Shown: one piece after another, positions 11,467 to 23,497 of the stretch
Layout: the number at the start of each line of letters is the position of its first letter
Position numbering within the stretch: position 1 is the stretch's first letter
DNA from: Lonicera japonica
Lineage: Eukaryota; Streptophyta; Magnoliopsida; Dipsacales; Caprifoliaceae
Length of the DNA: 64,000 nt
Direction of reading: 5' to 3'
Assembly (NCBI GenBank): GCA_021464415.1
Contig: CM038468.1
Span: 26,242,869 to 26,306,868 of the forward strand
Program-made: the position numbers and the translations under genes
Notes under the pieces: model-generated
Seen by the model: only the letters and a program-made list of their open reading frames with translations
Told to the model about the DNA's origin: nothing
Databases searched by the model: none

Positions 11467-12849
11467 TTAGACCTCTTGAACAAATTCCTTAAGATTCTTG
11501 TACGAAGATCCACCCTCCTTAGAAGCTTCTTGTGCCAAAACCTTCCATTTCATAGCGTTCCTCCTCAATTCATCCCCCTTTTCCCCATCACCCATGACCA
11601 TTTCAACACACCTACTAATCTCACCACTCTCAACTATCCCATCTTCATTAGCCATCACCCTCACCCCGCTGCCCCACACATCCTCAATGAGCTTCGCATT
11701 CGTCCCTTGATCCGTCCATTGGGGAAATGCCACCACTGCCACCCCACATGTCAAGCTCTCCAACGTCGAGTTCCATCCACAATGAGTCACAAAACACCCC
11801 AACGAAGGGTGAGACAAAACCTCCAACTGCGAACACCACTGCACTATCATCCCTTGTTTCTTCAATTCCTCCATAAAACTAACTTTATCTTTCTTTTCAC
11901 TCTCCTCTTTTTCGTCGCCCCCTCTTATGACCCACAAAAATGGCCTCCTAGTCTCCAAAAGTGCCCTCGCAATCTCCTCCAATTGCGCGTCCTTTAACAC
12001 TAAAACACTTCCAAAGGATATATAAACCACAGAAGATTCACGTTTTGAGTTTAGAAATTCTATATAGTCACTAGATTTTTGATACAAGTCGCCTCCAAAA
12101 GAATTATCCGACGGATCATGACCATCCAAAAAGGTAGACGAAATCAACGGTCCGATTCCAGTCATTTTAAATTTAGCAAGAACTCTTAAAGCGTCTGGTT
12201 CTATTGCATCAAAAGTGTTTACAAGAACTTTTGGTTTTTCTTCTTCTTCTAATATCTCAAATTGTTCTTTTAAAAATTTGAGTGCATATGTGTGCGGATC
12301 CGAAGGTAATACATGTGAGGGGAGGTCACGTGCTTTGAGCAAGGGCAGTCCCGGTAATTCAAAAGACCAATTTGGATCATTCCCATTGGTGCTAATAATT
12401 TCGTCATAGCCATTGAAGTAATGGTAGTAGATATCAAGGACAGAAGCGGGCTGTACCCAAAGCAGCGCCGACGGCACGTGGAATTCATGCGCCACCGTGG
12501 CTGCCCAAGTGAGGAAGAGAGTGTAGACCACACAGCTGACCGGCCGGCCCTGCTCGGCGCTGGAGGTGATTATTTTCTCAACGGTGGGTGACCCACGGGT
12601 CTGCAACTCGGAAATCAGGTGGTCGGGGTTGTCAACACCTATCTTGAAGCCGTCATCATATCCATCAGAGAAGGCGGTGAAGGTGAGGCCGGGGTCGGCG
12701 GCAGTGGTGGAGATGCGGCGGTGGATGAAGAGGGTGGTGGTGAAGGTGACGTGGACGCCCATTTGGAGGAGGCGCTTGGCGAATTGGAGGGAGGGGTTGA
12801 GTTGGCCTTGGGAGGGAAATGTTACGAGGAGGATGTGGGGGTGAACCAT
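11467..12849 (-). CDS. UDP-glycosyltransferase, UGT75-like, copy A (460 aa)
   Basis: Family-1 plant UGT, full length and without introns. It is expected in the cytosol and to transfer a sugar, usually glucose, from UDP-sugar to a small acceptor such as a flavonoid, anthocyanin or carotenoid-derived acid; the substrate cannot be read from sequence. The N-terminal acceptor domain starts MVHPHILLVTFPSQGQ. The C-terminal PSPG motif spans residues 338-381 (W338, HCGWNST, closing D380-Q381). Two oddities: residue 16, the usual catalytic His of the GHINP motif, is Gln, and Pro in the GVP part of the PSPG motif is Ala371. The start is supported by TATAAATA 120 bp upstream and by a stop in any longer frame. 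Overall architecture closely resembles UGT75 enzymes from Gardenia and Perilla. About 18 residues differ from copy B. It lies tail to tail with the + strand pseudogene at 10379. Confidence 0.93.
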   Translation of the reverse strand: MVHPHILLVTFPSQGQLNPSLQFAKRLLQMGVHVTFTTTLFIHRRISTTAADPGLTFTAFSDGYDDGFKIGVDNPDHLISELQTRGSPTVEKIITSSAEQGRPVSCVVYTLFLTWAATVAHEFHVPSALLWVQPASVLDIYYHYFNGYDEIISTNGNDPNWSFELPGLPLLKARDLPSHVLPSDPHTYALKFLKEQFEILEEEEKPKVLVNTFDAIEPDALRVLAKFKMTGIGPLISSTFLDGHDPSDNSFGGDLYQKSSDYIEFLNSKRESSVVYISFGSVLVLKDAQLEEIARALLETRRPFLWVIRGGDEKEESEKKDKVSFMEELKKQGMIVQWCSQLEVLSHPSLGCFVTHCGWNSTLESLTCGVAVVAFPQWTDQGTNAKLIEDVWGSGVRVMANEDGIVESGEISRCVEMVMGDGEKGDELRRNAMKWKVLAQEASKEGGSSYKNLKEFVQEV

Positions 12850-12968
12850 ACTGGTAGTTACGGCGGCGCGTGGGATGAACGTAAAAGGAAGATTGTGGGG
12901 GTGGGGGTGGGGGTGGGGGTGGATTTGGGTTATGAATTTGAGTGCCTATCTGCAAAAGGAAAGGGACA

Positions 12969-12976
12969 TATTTATA
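12969..12976 (-). promoter_or_regulatory. TATA box of UGT copy A
   Basis: TATAAATA on the minus strand, 120 bp before the ATG, giving a predicted 5' UTR of about 90 nt that includes a GT/G-rich (CA/C-rich on the mRNA strand) tract. The same box is conserved in copy B. Confidence 0.65.
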
Positions 12977-15604
12977 GGATAAGGACGTTGGCTATAAGAC
13001 AGCTATATACATATACTTTCTATGGTCGAATAATTTAGTATTTGGAGTATCTATGCGATAAAGGACGGTAAGTAGGGCAAATTTATTGTATAATTATTAC
13101 GCAATAGTTAGAGTGAGTATTTTATAAGATAATATTTATATTTTTAATTTCTAGACTCTTTCTCAAAAAAAAAAAAAAATTATCTCTTACTTTTATTCTA
13201 TCTATTTATACTCTTGTAAAATAAAATACAATATTAAGTTTTTATCGCTCTTTTTATCATACTACAATTCAACATTCAAGTAAGGTATTTTAGTTACCAC
13301 ACCACTAAGTTTTTCATTATGGATTGTGTTAACACATATTCAAAACTTGTATAAATGCATTGCCACATAAACGTATGTACCAATGTGTAAAAAATTAGTA
13401 CCCCAATGCTTGTATAAACTAACTTGCCAACGCAACTTCCACCTTTACCTTTAAGTCAAGAGTTCAACTCATGGGGGTGGGAGGATGGTTTTCTTTATTT
13501 ATGAGATTAAGGGAGAAATTTAGACCTCCCTTAATTTTATGTTCTTAGACCCTTATAATTCATGTCAAATTTTAGGGTGAGATTTTTTAGCTACATATTA
13601 AAGATAGTCATATTGCCAAATCATAATACTATTTTAAGAAGTTATAATGTCTGCTTCTAAAATTGTACATTAATTTAGGAATATAGATAATTTCTTCAGC
13701 AATAATGCTGCCCTATATCAAATATATCTCCTCTACAATCAAAATTAAAAAAACATTTCTAAGCTCGATAATCAAAATGGTTGGCCCACTATTTCTACTT
13801 ATCAAAAGAAAACGTGAATATAAATTTGGATAATCTTTAGCTACATTTTTATAAAATTTTAAACTTGTTAATTTGTAGCCAATCTAAATAGTTCACCAGC
13901 AATTTTTTGAGAAGATAATCATTTTGCAGGAGGGACATTGGTAATTTTAAAAATTTACTAAATAATAATCAAAAATTATTTTATTTATCTAATTTTAATT
14001 ATGTCATGGAGATGATCTCTCCAATGACAATATTTGAATAGTTGAGGTACTTCTAAATTAGACACTAATGCGTATACACGTTCATCATCGAAATAAAAAA
14101 AATATATTATTGATAAAGCATTGCATATCAATCCAAATATCATAATTTTAAACATATTCACATGTATTCTTGATAAAAATATATAGTAATACTTGGAATA
14201 AAATAAATTCATTAATTTGACTCGATCAATGTCCTAAATACCCATTATTTAATGTAGAGAACCTCATGTCTATTCTTAGAGATACTAGTATATATATATA
14301 AACATCAATTTCAATTTACCTCTTTTTTTTATAATAAATTTTCAATTGCATGTTAACATGTCAAGCTTGTTTTGAATTTTATAATCGGTACATGTTAAAA
14401 ATATTTTTTTATTAAATCTTGGGAAACTATACTTTATTTGATAACATATATAAAATGGTATTTGATGAACGGCAATTACATGTTTTAGTAGGTTTAAGGT
14501 CATGGGTTTGATTTTATATTTAAGCACGATTTTTTTAATGTAACTTTTAATGCGTGAAAGATAATTTTAATTTGTAATTTCACGGATTTACCAAAATCCA
14601 TTCTTACACTTTATATAGAGTATATATAGATGATGTGCTTTGAATTTTTGTCCCACAAAATACAATTCTTCAGGGAAAAATATTCTTGGGTTTATCAAAT
14701 TCAGTGTATTTTGGTAAATATATATTTTAAATATAACACAAAATTAATATAAAACAAACCCGAATAGAAGAACATTCCTCGTAACTATATTTTAAAATAA
14801 AAAAAAATTAATATAACACAAGTTCGAGTAGATATAACTAGCTTATATATTTTGGCAACACTTAATTGCTTGAAAACTCACTATAGTGAAAATTATTATC
14901 AACTAAAATTGGCTTCTTCTTTTTTTACAATTGAAATTTCTTACAAATGAAATGTATGTTTTGCCTATTTGGTATTTAAAAAAAATAAAAAAAATAAAAA
15001 GAAGAAGAAAAAGGCGATGATGATGCAAATCAACTACAATATTTTTTGCAATATAAAAATAAATCATAATATTCTTATATATAATGCCAACTAAATAAAT
15101 TACCTCAGTTTTCCCTTGTGAACCAAAATCATCTCTTAACGTTTACAAGTAATCAGAGATAACCTTAATTATTGGATGGTTTTATTGTCAAAGTAATTAT
15201 TGATATTGTTAATGTAATGTATAACATTAAAAGCATACAACAAAACTTCTCACAAGAGTACTATACTCTAAAAAATGTATAATTGCTTTGGCAATATTAG
15301 TACCTTGATTATTACACACCAACAACTCGTCTCGTTTCATCTTATTGCATTGAATAGCTGTAATAATTACACAAAACTTAAAGCATCTCCAATCAACAGG
15401 TTAACACACCTTTCAGTGTTAGATGCTTAGCTAATGTTATAGAAGGTTACTCCAAAGCAATGTTCTAAAAGGCGCTAGGCAGATTTAGGGCAGCAACCTT
15501 GCGCCTAGTTGGGGCATAGGCAATTAGGTGTTTTTAATTTATTATATTTTTAATTTTTGTATGTATCTAAAATTATATATACAAAATAAAACACGAAAAA
15601 TTCA
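12977..15604. other. Non-coding AT-rich spacer, copy A
   Basis: Aligns almost end to end with copy B 57560-60189. I see no gene, no terminal repeats and no conserved frame. Only homopolymer and AT runs stand out. Confidence 0.6.
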
Positions 15605-18600
15605 TCAAATCAACACATTCTGTGAAATTAACTTTTGAGTGTATAAAACTCCCATATCAATGGAGCTAGATTCATTGAATATTTATAGTACATCTCATGT
15701 AACTTGTATAATCCTAATAGAAGTCTTATATCTCATTTGGTTACAATTTGATAATGAAACAAAACGCTAAGATATATCTATACAATATTTATCCAAATGT
15801 AAATTATATCATTTATCCAAATATAAACTAAATTTGCAATATCCTATTGATATTATCTAATACTCCCCCTCATGTTGGGTTTTATATGTCAATAACGCCC
15901 AACTTATGAATGAGACGATGAAAAAGATCTTTGCTTTGTGGCTCGGTAAATAAATCTGCAATCTGCGAGCCATTGGAAACATAACAAGGGGAAATGAGCT
16001 TAGATTGAATTTTCTCTCGGATGAAGTGACAATCAATTTCAATATGCTTAGTGCGCTCATGGAAAACAAGATTATTTGCTACGTGAAGAGAAGAGTGATT
16101 ATCACAATGAAGAAGGATAGGATGTGAACTTGGAACACGAAAATCATGAAGTATCGACATGAGCCACTGTAATTCACATGTAAGAGATCCCATGGCCCGA
16201 TATTCTGCTTTTGCTAAAGACCAAGAGATAGTATATTATTTTTTAGATTTCCATGAAATGGGAGAAGTACCAAGAAAAATGCAATATCTTGTTGTAGAAC
16301 GGCAAGTATCAGGGTAGCCACCCCAATCTGAATCACATTAGCCACTTAGAGAAAGATTTCTATAAGATGAAAGAATAATTCCTTTACCGGCTAAGCCATT
16401 AATATATCACAACACACAGTGAGCAGTATCCAAGTGTGAAGATCATGGAGATTGCATAAATTGATTTAACATATTAAAAGAGTATGTGACGTCGAGTCGT
16501 GTAATAGTAAGATAAAGAAGACGCCCAATAAGCCGTCGATAGAGAGATGGGTCAAGAAGCAAAGTACCATCATTAGAGGATAATTTTAAACGTTGCTCCA
16601 TTGAAAATTTAGAAACATGACCACCAAGCATACCGAAATCCTTTAAAATATCAAAGGCATATTTTTACCAGGAAAGAAAAATTCCACGACAAGAATGTGC
16701 AACTTCGATGCCAAGAAAATATTGGAGCCTGCCAAGATCTTTAATTGAAAAAATCTGCACAATGAACATTTGAGATTTTGGATAGCGGATTTGTCAGTGC
16801 TAGTTGCAATTATATTATCCACGTGTACAACGACAAATAAAGATGAATCTCCTTGAACTTTTGAAAACAAAGAGTAATCTAATTTAGACTGTGTAAAACC
16901 TACTTGAAGGAGAGTAGAAGAAAAAATCTCAAACCATTGACGAGGTGATTGTTTTAGCCCATAAAGAGACTTGTGAAGCTTGCAAACACGTTGCTCCCCC
17001 ATGTGAGCAAGACTCGGAGGAAGCACCATATACACTTCTTCATTAAGATCCCCGACTAAAAAAACATTGTTAACATCAAGTTGGTCAGAGGGCAGTGTCG
17101 TACGGCAGCAATAGATAGCAAGATACAAACAATTACTAATTTTACAATATGACCAAAAGTATTGTGGTAATTAATGCCTTTAATTTGTGTAAACCCTTTG
17201 GCCACCAAACGTGCCTTATAGCACTCAATAGATCCGCCAGCTCGATATTTAATTTTCTAAACCCATTTGCAGCCTTTGGGTTTTTTATCTGGTGGCAAGG
17301 TGGTGATGCTCCAAGTGCGATTTTGATCAAGCGCCTGAATTTCTTTAGACATAGCTTCACGCCAAAGTGGAGATTTAACAGCTTGAGAGAAAGAAGTTGG
17401 TTCTTGTGTAGAATCTATAGCTGTTAAAAAAGTTTTATGTGATAAAGAAAAATTTGCGTAAGAAACATATTGATTGAGGAGATAAGGAGTATCTAAAGAA
17501 TTAGATTATGCTGGCAAGGAATCATTTGAGACATGAGAACAATAATAATCGGACATCCACGCAGGTGGCTTACAATTACGTAAAGGACGTGAAAATTGAC
17601 TTTCTAATTGACGTTGAGAAGAGGAAATTGCCTGAGATATATCTGAATGAGAAGAAACATCGAGGGAAGAAGATGGATGTGATGATAATAAATTACATCA
17701 CGTGAAGTTATAATTTTTCATGAAGCAAGACCATAAACACGATATCCTTTTTTAGCATAAAGATAACCAACAAATGTACCCGGTTTAGCACGGTGATCGA
17801 ACTTACTTTTACCATGGATATTACTCACAAAACATAGACAACCAAAGATCCTCATGTTAGAATAAATGGGCTTGGAATTGAAAAGCAATTCATGTGGTGA
17901 TTTACCCAACAACATAAGTGTAGGAATTTTGTTGATGAGATACGCAGCGGTTAAAATACATTCACCCCAAAATTGCAAAGGCAAATTGGCTTGAAAGCGT
18001 AAGGCACGAGCTACATCTAATAAATGTCATTGCTTATGCTCAACTACCCCATTTTGTTGAGGGGTATTAGCGTAGCTTCGTTGATGGAAAACATTATGAG
18101 AATAAAAAAAATGAAGTCCATGAGATAAAAATTATGTCACAGTATCTGAACGTACAACCTGAATTTGAGAAAGAAATTAATCACCCCCACCTGAATATAT
18201 TGAATGGATTTTGGAATGAAATTGATTACGAACAAGAGAAAATAAAGTTTTTAAGATTGATTGTGTCCCAAATTTTGTATGCATTAAATAAATCCACGTG
18301 CATCTACTAAAATCATGGATAATAGTCAAAAAAATAATGATGGCCTAAATCTACTTTGATTTGCTTGTGGACAAATCTCACAAGATTTATTGCTAGAATA
18401 AGTAACAAACGAAAAATCTTTTACTAAAGATTGTAGTCACTTATTAGAAAGATGGCCTAATCGCGAGTGGCATAAGTTTATTGGGAATGTAACTTCTACA
18501 AAAAAATGCATAGAGAGATTCCAAATAATAAAATCCTTCATGATGCCTGCCCAGTCCAATCATCTTCTTCGATTGTAGGTCTTGAAAAATACATGAATCA

Positions 18601-18695
18601 TGAGAGAAGATAACTGAATATTGACGAGAATTGAACAGTTAACTCACAGATAACAAATTGAATTTGAAAGAAGGTACGCAATAAACATTATCAAT
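15605..18695 (-). mobile_element. Decayed Ty1/copia retrotransposon, copy A
   Basis: Minus-strand pol fragments appear in copia order. A pre-integrase piece lies near 18540-18690 and the integrase end at 17718-17984. Reverse transcriptase is at 16643-17360 (KSLYGLKQ, with the usual YVDD changed to HVDN). A connection fragment is at 16443-16631, and RNase H at 15882-16193 (LHCDN..., RTKHIEIDCHFIRE). A polypurine tract (GAGGGGGAGTA on the minus strand) at about 15861-15872 abuts a probable 3' LTR at about 15605-15860. The frame is broken in many places and the 5' part is missing. Copy B holds the same element at 60190-62002. Confidence 0.8.
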
Positions 18696-19670
18696 AGTGA
18701 AATTTTAATAAAATTATAAGAATGTAATTGTTTTTTTGTTCCCTTTTGTATTTTAGAAAAACTTTAAGAAATGAATAAAAGATAAATGTTATATTTTAGA
18801 AAAACATTATTTTTCTTCTTCTAATGTAATATATATATGACCAAAAAAATAAGCATTTATTAATTTAATTTTTTTTATAGAAAACGATAATTTCACAACA
18901 CAACTTATTCTATACAATATATACAACTCTCTTTTTTCATACGAACTACGAATACACAATTATGATTATATTGATGACCGGGGATCAAACTCAGGACTTT
19001 CTTATCATGAGATACTAAACATTATTGCATAAGGATGGAAGATGATGATGGAGAAATAAGAGATGCATATGAAAGATAGAGTGATGGGGGAAATCAGGAA
19101 GATGATAAGAGTAGCTTTCCCCAACTCATTAATTACTGGACTCCATTACCAATACAAAACCCAAACAAGACCATTAGAAAAAGAGGAACTCTACAAAAGG
19201 AAGCAAATATTCTGATTAACAGCTATGGAAAGGATGCAACAGATGAAGAGAAGGGATATGTCAAATTTTTTGGGGTTGTTTTTAGAGGCAAATTGACACA
19301 AGTACCCCAATTATATAAAGCATTTACAAGTTTTTTAACAGGTTTAGTAAAACCGAATACAATTTATTAATAATTTGTTTTAAACGAGTGAATTCATTAG
19401 TAACCCGAATTCGTTAAGCGTTTTACGTGTTAATTTATAATTTCATGTTAGACTACCATGTATTTGTGATTTGAATATCACATATATCTATATGTTCACC
19501 GTATATCAAGAGAAATCTCATTAACTATAAGTGGGTCATTAATCTCCCTCTTCCATTGTATCTAGTCGAACCCTTCTCCATGCTCTCCCAAATTAAGCAT
19601 TTTAATTTGAAGCTAATTCTGAAAAAAGTCTCTTACAAAAGTTAGTTTGAACTTTCAACCCAATTCATAT
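18696..19670. other. AT-rich sequence without recognised genes
   Basis: Downstream edge of the copia remnant. About 19040-19260 is less AT-rich but gives no family I recognise. Confidence 0.4.
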
Positions 19671-19673
19671 TTA

Positions 19674-20310
19674 TGGCTCATTTGGTTCAATATTTAAACC
19701 ATTCCGAGAATGCTAAATTCCATTCCGAAATGATTCCCGCGTTTGGTTCAAGTTTGAAGTCCGGAATCAATGATTCCAGGAACAAACCTTTCCCCCCAAG
19801 TTCTCCTATTTAAATCATAAGGAATAAACCATTACCAATGGGCATCTTTTTTAATTTTTCATGTTAGAACTAAAATAACTCTCTTCCTTATGAATAAATA
19901 ATTCTTTTTCCATCTGTGTATGAAAATATTGTTTGGAACTTTTTTTTTAGTTACGCTGTTGCACGAAAATGAAAAAAAAAATATTTGGAACTTTTTTCTT
20001 TTCTTTTTTCCTGTTGGAAATTTTTTTTTAGTTACAAAAAATTTAATTTTTGTAGGATAGTTATTAGCTAGGCATGTGTAATTTTTGTAATTTATTACAT
20101 TAATTGTCTCTGTTGAAAAATTAGTAGGAGATGTCTTCTCATCTTATAAAAAGAATAATATTTTTGTAATTGATACTTTATTCTATTCCTATTCCCGATT
20201 AAACCAAACATCGGCATGGTATCCTAGATGTCAGGAAAAAAAATTATTCAGGAATCAAGTATGCCCATTTCATACAAATTCCATTCCCAAAACTCGAACC
20301 AAACGAGCCC
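19674..20310. mobile_element. Tourist-like MITE (PIF/Harbinger type), 637 bp
   Basis: Imperfect terminal inverted repeats, TGGCTCATTTGGTTC at the left and GAACCAAACGAGCCC at the right, extend inward with GGAATG-rich sequence. Flanking TTA at 19671-19673 and 20311-20313 fits the 3-bp TWA duplication of this superfamily. No coding capacity. Confidence 0.7.
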
Positions 20311-20745
20311 TTAAAGTAAATACACAACACAAATTAAAACTCAAATCACACACTAAAGGTTTTAAAAAATTCAAATTACAATATACAGCTTCAGATGGTG
20401 TAGTGTAACTTACGTATGGGCATTTTAGTCATTTATACATTTCTGTTAACAGCGTGCTTTGCCGATGCCATCAAATTTGCTTTTGCTTGTTGGTGAATGT
20501 TTTTTTTCTTAATTTCTCCGTATTTATTTCTTGTCTGATTACTAGTAGTGCATGATTTTAATTGCTGTAACATAGTTGTTTAATTTCTAGATCCTTGGCT
20601 TGCGTGAATTAGTTTAAAGCTGGTTTAGCACAACAATTATTCTTCCACCAAACAACTCAAACCCAAACTACGAGTCTTTTTACATTTCTTTTTTTCTTTT
20701 TCTTTTTTTTTAGGCTGGGGAGGGGAGGGAGGGGAGGGGGTGTAT

Positions 20746-20915
20746 ACGAGTAGAAATTGTTAACCCTCCTTTAAAGACGGCCATAGTGACTCTTACATTT
20801 AATTGGTGGATGTAATAAAATAATTTGGTGAGCTCCACATTTTTATTACATCCACCAATCAAATGCAAGCGTCATCATGACCCTCTTTAGAGGATGGTTA
20901 ACAAATTCCTACTCG
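20746..20915. mobile_element. Short MITE-like inverted repeat, about 170 bp
   Basis: Arms CGAGTAG(G)AATT..GTTAACC and its inverse GGTTAACAAATTCCTACTCG enclose a second inner inverted repeat built on TTGGTGGATGTAAT. It falls where copy C is interrupted relative to A and B. Target duplication not clear. Confidence 0.6.
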
Positions 20916-21334
20916 GGTGATGTAACTGCGGTCAAACTAAATGAATTCTATCAGTAGCTTTCACTTCGTCTCAAATAAATAGTCCTTTTTTTTACACATT
21001 TAAATTGATAGTCTCATTTTTTATTTTAAAATATTTTAAAGTGGTAATCTCACCTTTTTAAAACAGAATCAACATATCAAATTTTATATTGACAAGTAAA
21101 TTATTTCTAAATCATTAATTAGGTTTAAATTAGTATTTCTTTAAAAATTTCAAAAAATAAAATAAAACTATCAAGTTAAAAATATTACTAATATATATCT
21201 TCAGGAAGTATTAAAATCAAACATAATTTTTTTTAATTTGGAACAAGCAGTGTGCTACTATTTCTCCCTTCCCCACTAATGGCCAAATGAACCAAACTTG
21301 TAAACGGATTAGACAAGACAAAATATATAATTAA

Positions 21335-21370
<36 letters not shown>

Positions 21371-21980
21371 CTTTAAACAGAGAAACAAAAATGAAAAAAA
21401 AAAAAAGTTGATAAAACCAAAGGTTGTGTTGTCATTGCTGACGACATTGTGTTATTATTTTTTACTTTTTTGTATTATTATCCATATTGAAAGGGACAAA
21501 AGCACTTGAACATGGTATAAACTGGTAAAATAAGTAAAGAGTTTTAAGTATGTATTAATACAATTCAAAAAGATAAAAATATTAACCCGGAAAGAGAAAT
21601 ACACAACTAATTTGGCGGCTGCATATTTTTTCACCCTTGAATGTTTATCACCCATTCGTCCCTCTCTAAAGTCAATATGTTTAGCGTATGATAAGAAATT
21701 TAATTAAATTATCATATACATATTTTACGAAAAAGTGTTTTATTTAACCAACTTTTACCATTGCTTGCTTCAATAAAATATATATATCCTACTTATCTTT
21801 CTTATTACGGATGCTCAAACACAGTTAATTATATGAAATTTACAAGTCAAAGACTTGTTGCCTATACAATCCCCATAGACAACAAACCAAAAAACACAAA
21901 TCATACAAATTTGTTTATCTAGCTGAACATACAAACTAGAAAACTACTTGCCGGCCACCACTGCGTAAGTCCAAACGTCA

Positions 21981-21995
21981 TATACATATATATAT
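21981..21995 (+). promoter_or_regulatory. Probable TATA region of UGT copy C
   Basis: TATACATATATATAT about 113-128 bp before the ATG, followed by a C-rich segment and a (CT)n tract (about 22079-22096) in the likely 5' UTR. The arrangement is the same upstream of the pseudogene copies. Confidence 0.5.
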
Positions 21996-22108
21996 CCCTA
22001 CACCCCCATGCACCTCTCATGCATACACCCGTCCACACATCTATCTCACACAAACACCTCGTCTCTCCAAAAGACAAAATCTCTCTCTCTCTCTCATACT
22101 AAATAGAC

Positions 22109-23497
22109 ATGGCCGGCCCTCGCGTCCTTCTAGTGACATTTCCGGGGCAGGGGCACATAAACCCATCCCTCCAATTCGCTAAGCGCCTCATAGAAATGGG
22201 TGTCGAGGTCACCTTCTGCACCAGCCAATCGGCTATTGATCGTATAGCAAAAACCGAAACCGAAACTACAATCCCACAAGGCCTAACCCTCTCTCCCTTC
22301 TTCGACAGCTACGAAAACGGCCTACAGCCTGGTGTTGACATTGAACACTACATATCCGAGGTCAAAAACCATGGTTCACAACACATAGCCAAACTTATTA
22401 CCACCAGTGCAAACGAAGGCAAACCTTTCGCCCAAGTGGTCTACACCACCCTAATTCCTTGGGCAGGTCGAGTGGCTCATCATCTATGTATGCCATGTAC
22501 CCTTCTTTGGATCCAACCAGCCACCATTTTCGACATATTTTACTATTACTTCAATGGTTATGGTGATGTTATTAGTAAAAGTGATAATGACCCCTCGTCT
22601 TCGATTCAATTACCAGGATTGCCACCCCTCACTAGCCATGACCTTCCATCTTTTCTTCTTTCCTCAGACACATACAACTTTGCTCTCCCATCTTTCAAAG
22701 AACAATTTGCTATCATTGAGGAAGAAACTAACCCTAATATACTCGTAAACACTTTCGACATGTTAGAGTTCGAATTCCTAAGAAATATAGAGAAGCTCAA
22801 AATGAAGGCAATCGGACCGTTGATGCCTCTGGCTTTCTTGGATGGAAAAGACCCTTCCAACAAATCATTCGGTGGAGATCTCTTCCAAAAATCTATAAAC
22901 TACATTGAATGGTTGGATTCAAAAACCGAATCATCGGTAGTTTACATATCATTCGGAAGCATCTTAGTATTATCGAGTAAGCAAATTGAAGAGATCGGGC
23001 AGGCGTTGCTTCAGAGCTGCCAACCATTCTTGTGGGTGATAAGAGAAGATAGGAACGAGGCGAAAAAACAAGAAGACGAGATGAATTTTAGTGACGAGTT
23101 GAAAGAAGTAGGGATGATAGTGCCATGGTGCTCACAAGTGGAGGTTCTATCGCATAAATCAGTCGGGTGTTTCGTGACGCATTGTGGATGGAACTCGACA
23201 CTGGAGAGCGTGACATTTGGGATACCAATGGTGGCGTTCCCTCAGTGGATTGATCAAACGACAAACGCGAAGCTTATTGAGGATGTGTGGAAGACAGGGG
23301 TGAGAGTGAAGCCAAATGAAGAAGGGATAGTGGAGAGGAGTGAGATGAAGGAATGCATAGAAATAGTGATGGGAGATGGAGAGAGAGGAGATGAAGTGAG
23401 AAAGAATGCTAAGAAATGGAAGGATTTGGCAAAGGAAGCTGTGGAAGAAGGTGGATCTTCACGTTTGAATCTAAATGCTTTTGTAGATGAGATTTGA
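22109..23497 (+). CDS. UDP-glycosyltransferase, UGT75-like, copy C (462 aa)
   Basis: Intact, intronless family-1 UGT. The N-terminus MAGPRVLLVTFPGQGHINPS carries the canonical catalytic His16. The PSPG motif spans W340-Q383 with HCGWNST and closing I381-D382-Q383, consistent with UDP-glucose as donor. Linker and C-terminal helices (NAKLIEDVW, KKWKDLAKEA) are those of the clade. It is only moderately similar to the A and B genes and represents a second subtype whose relatives at 10379 and 55064 are broken. The start is set by matching ATG contexts (AATAGACATGGCC) in all three copies. It probably glucosylates a small acidic or phenolic metabolite in the cytosol; the acceptor is not predictable here. 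Confidence 0.95.
   Translation: MAGPRVLLVTFPGQGHINPSLQFAKRLIEMGVEVTFCTSQSAIDRIAKTETETTIPQGLTLSPFFDSYENGLQPGVDIEHYISEVKNHGSQHIAKLITTSANEGKPFAQVVYTTLIPWAGRVAHHLCMPCTLLWIQPATIFDIFYYYFNGYGDVISKSDNDPSSSIQLPGLPPLTSHDLPSFLLSSDTYNFALPSFKEQFAIIEEETNPNILVNTFDMLEFEFLRNIEKLKMKAIGPLMPLAFLDGKDPSNKSFGGDLFQKSINYIEWLDSKTESSVVYISFGSILVLSSKQIEEIGQALLQSCQPFLWVIREDRNEAKKQEDEMNFSDELKEVGMIVPWCSQVEVLSHKSVGCFVTHCGWNSTLESVTFGIPMVAFPQWIDQTTNAKLIEDVWKTGVRVKPNEEGIVERSEMKECIEIVMGDGERGDEVRKNAKKWKDLAKEAVEEGGSSRLNLNAFVDEI

Larger units (their letters stand above)
1383..17475. repeat. Segmental duplication, copy A
   Basis: This stretch aligns in order with 28527-62002 (copy B). Shared landmarks in the same order are the psbB plastid fragment, the Helitron-like end, the truncated UGT pseudogene, the intact minus-strand UGT, the long non-coding spacer and the decayed minus-strand copia element. 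Differences are mostly discrete indels: A alone has the solo LTR at 5887-7434, about 1 kb at 3427-4485 and a MITE at 10022-10225. B alone has the PIF/Harbinger element and a 3.3-kb island. Similarity stops on the right where a copia element interrupts copy B. Confidence 0.85.

Noticed and set aside
12619..13038. 139-codon + strand frame and similar antisense frames at 11476-11997, 56071-56592 and 57214-57642
   Set aside because: They are antisense shadows of the UGT coding regions and of the G/C-biased 5' UTR tract.
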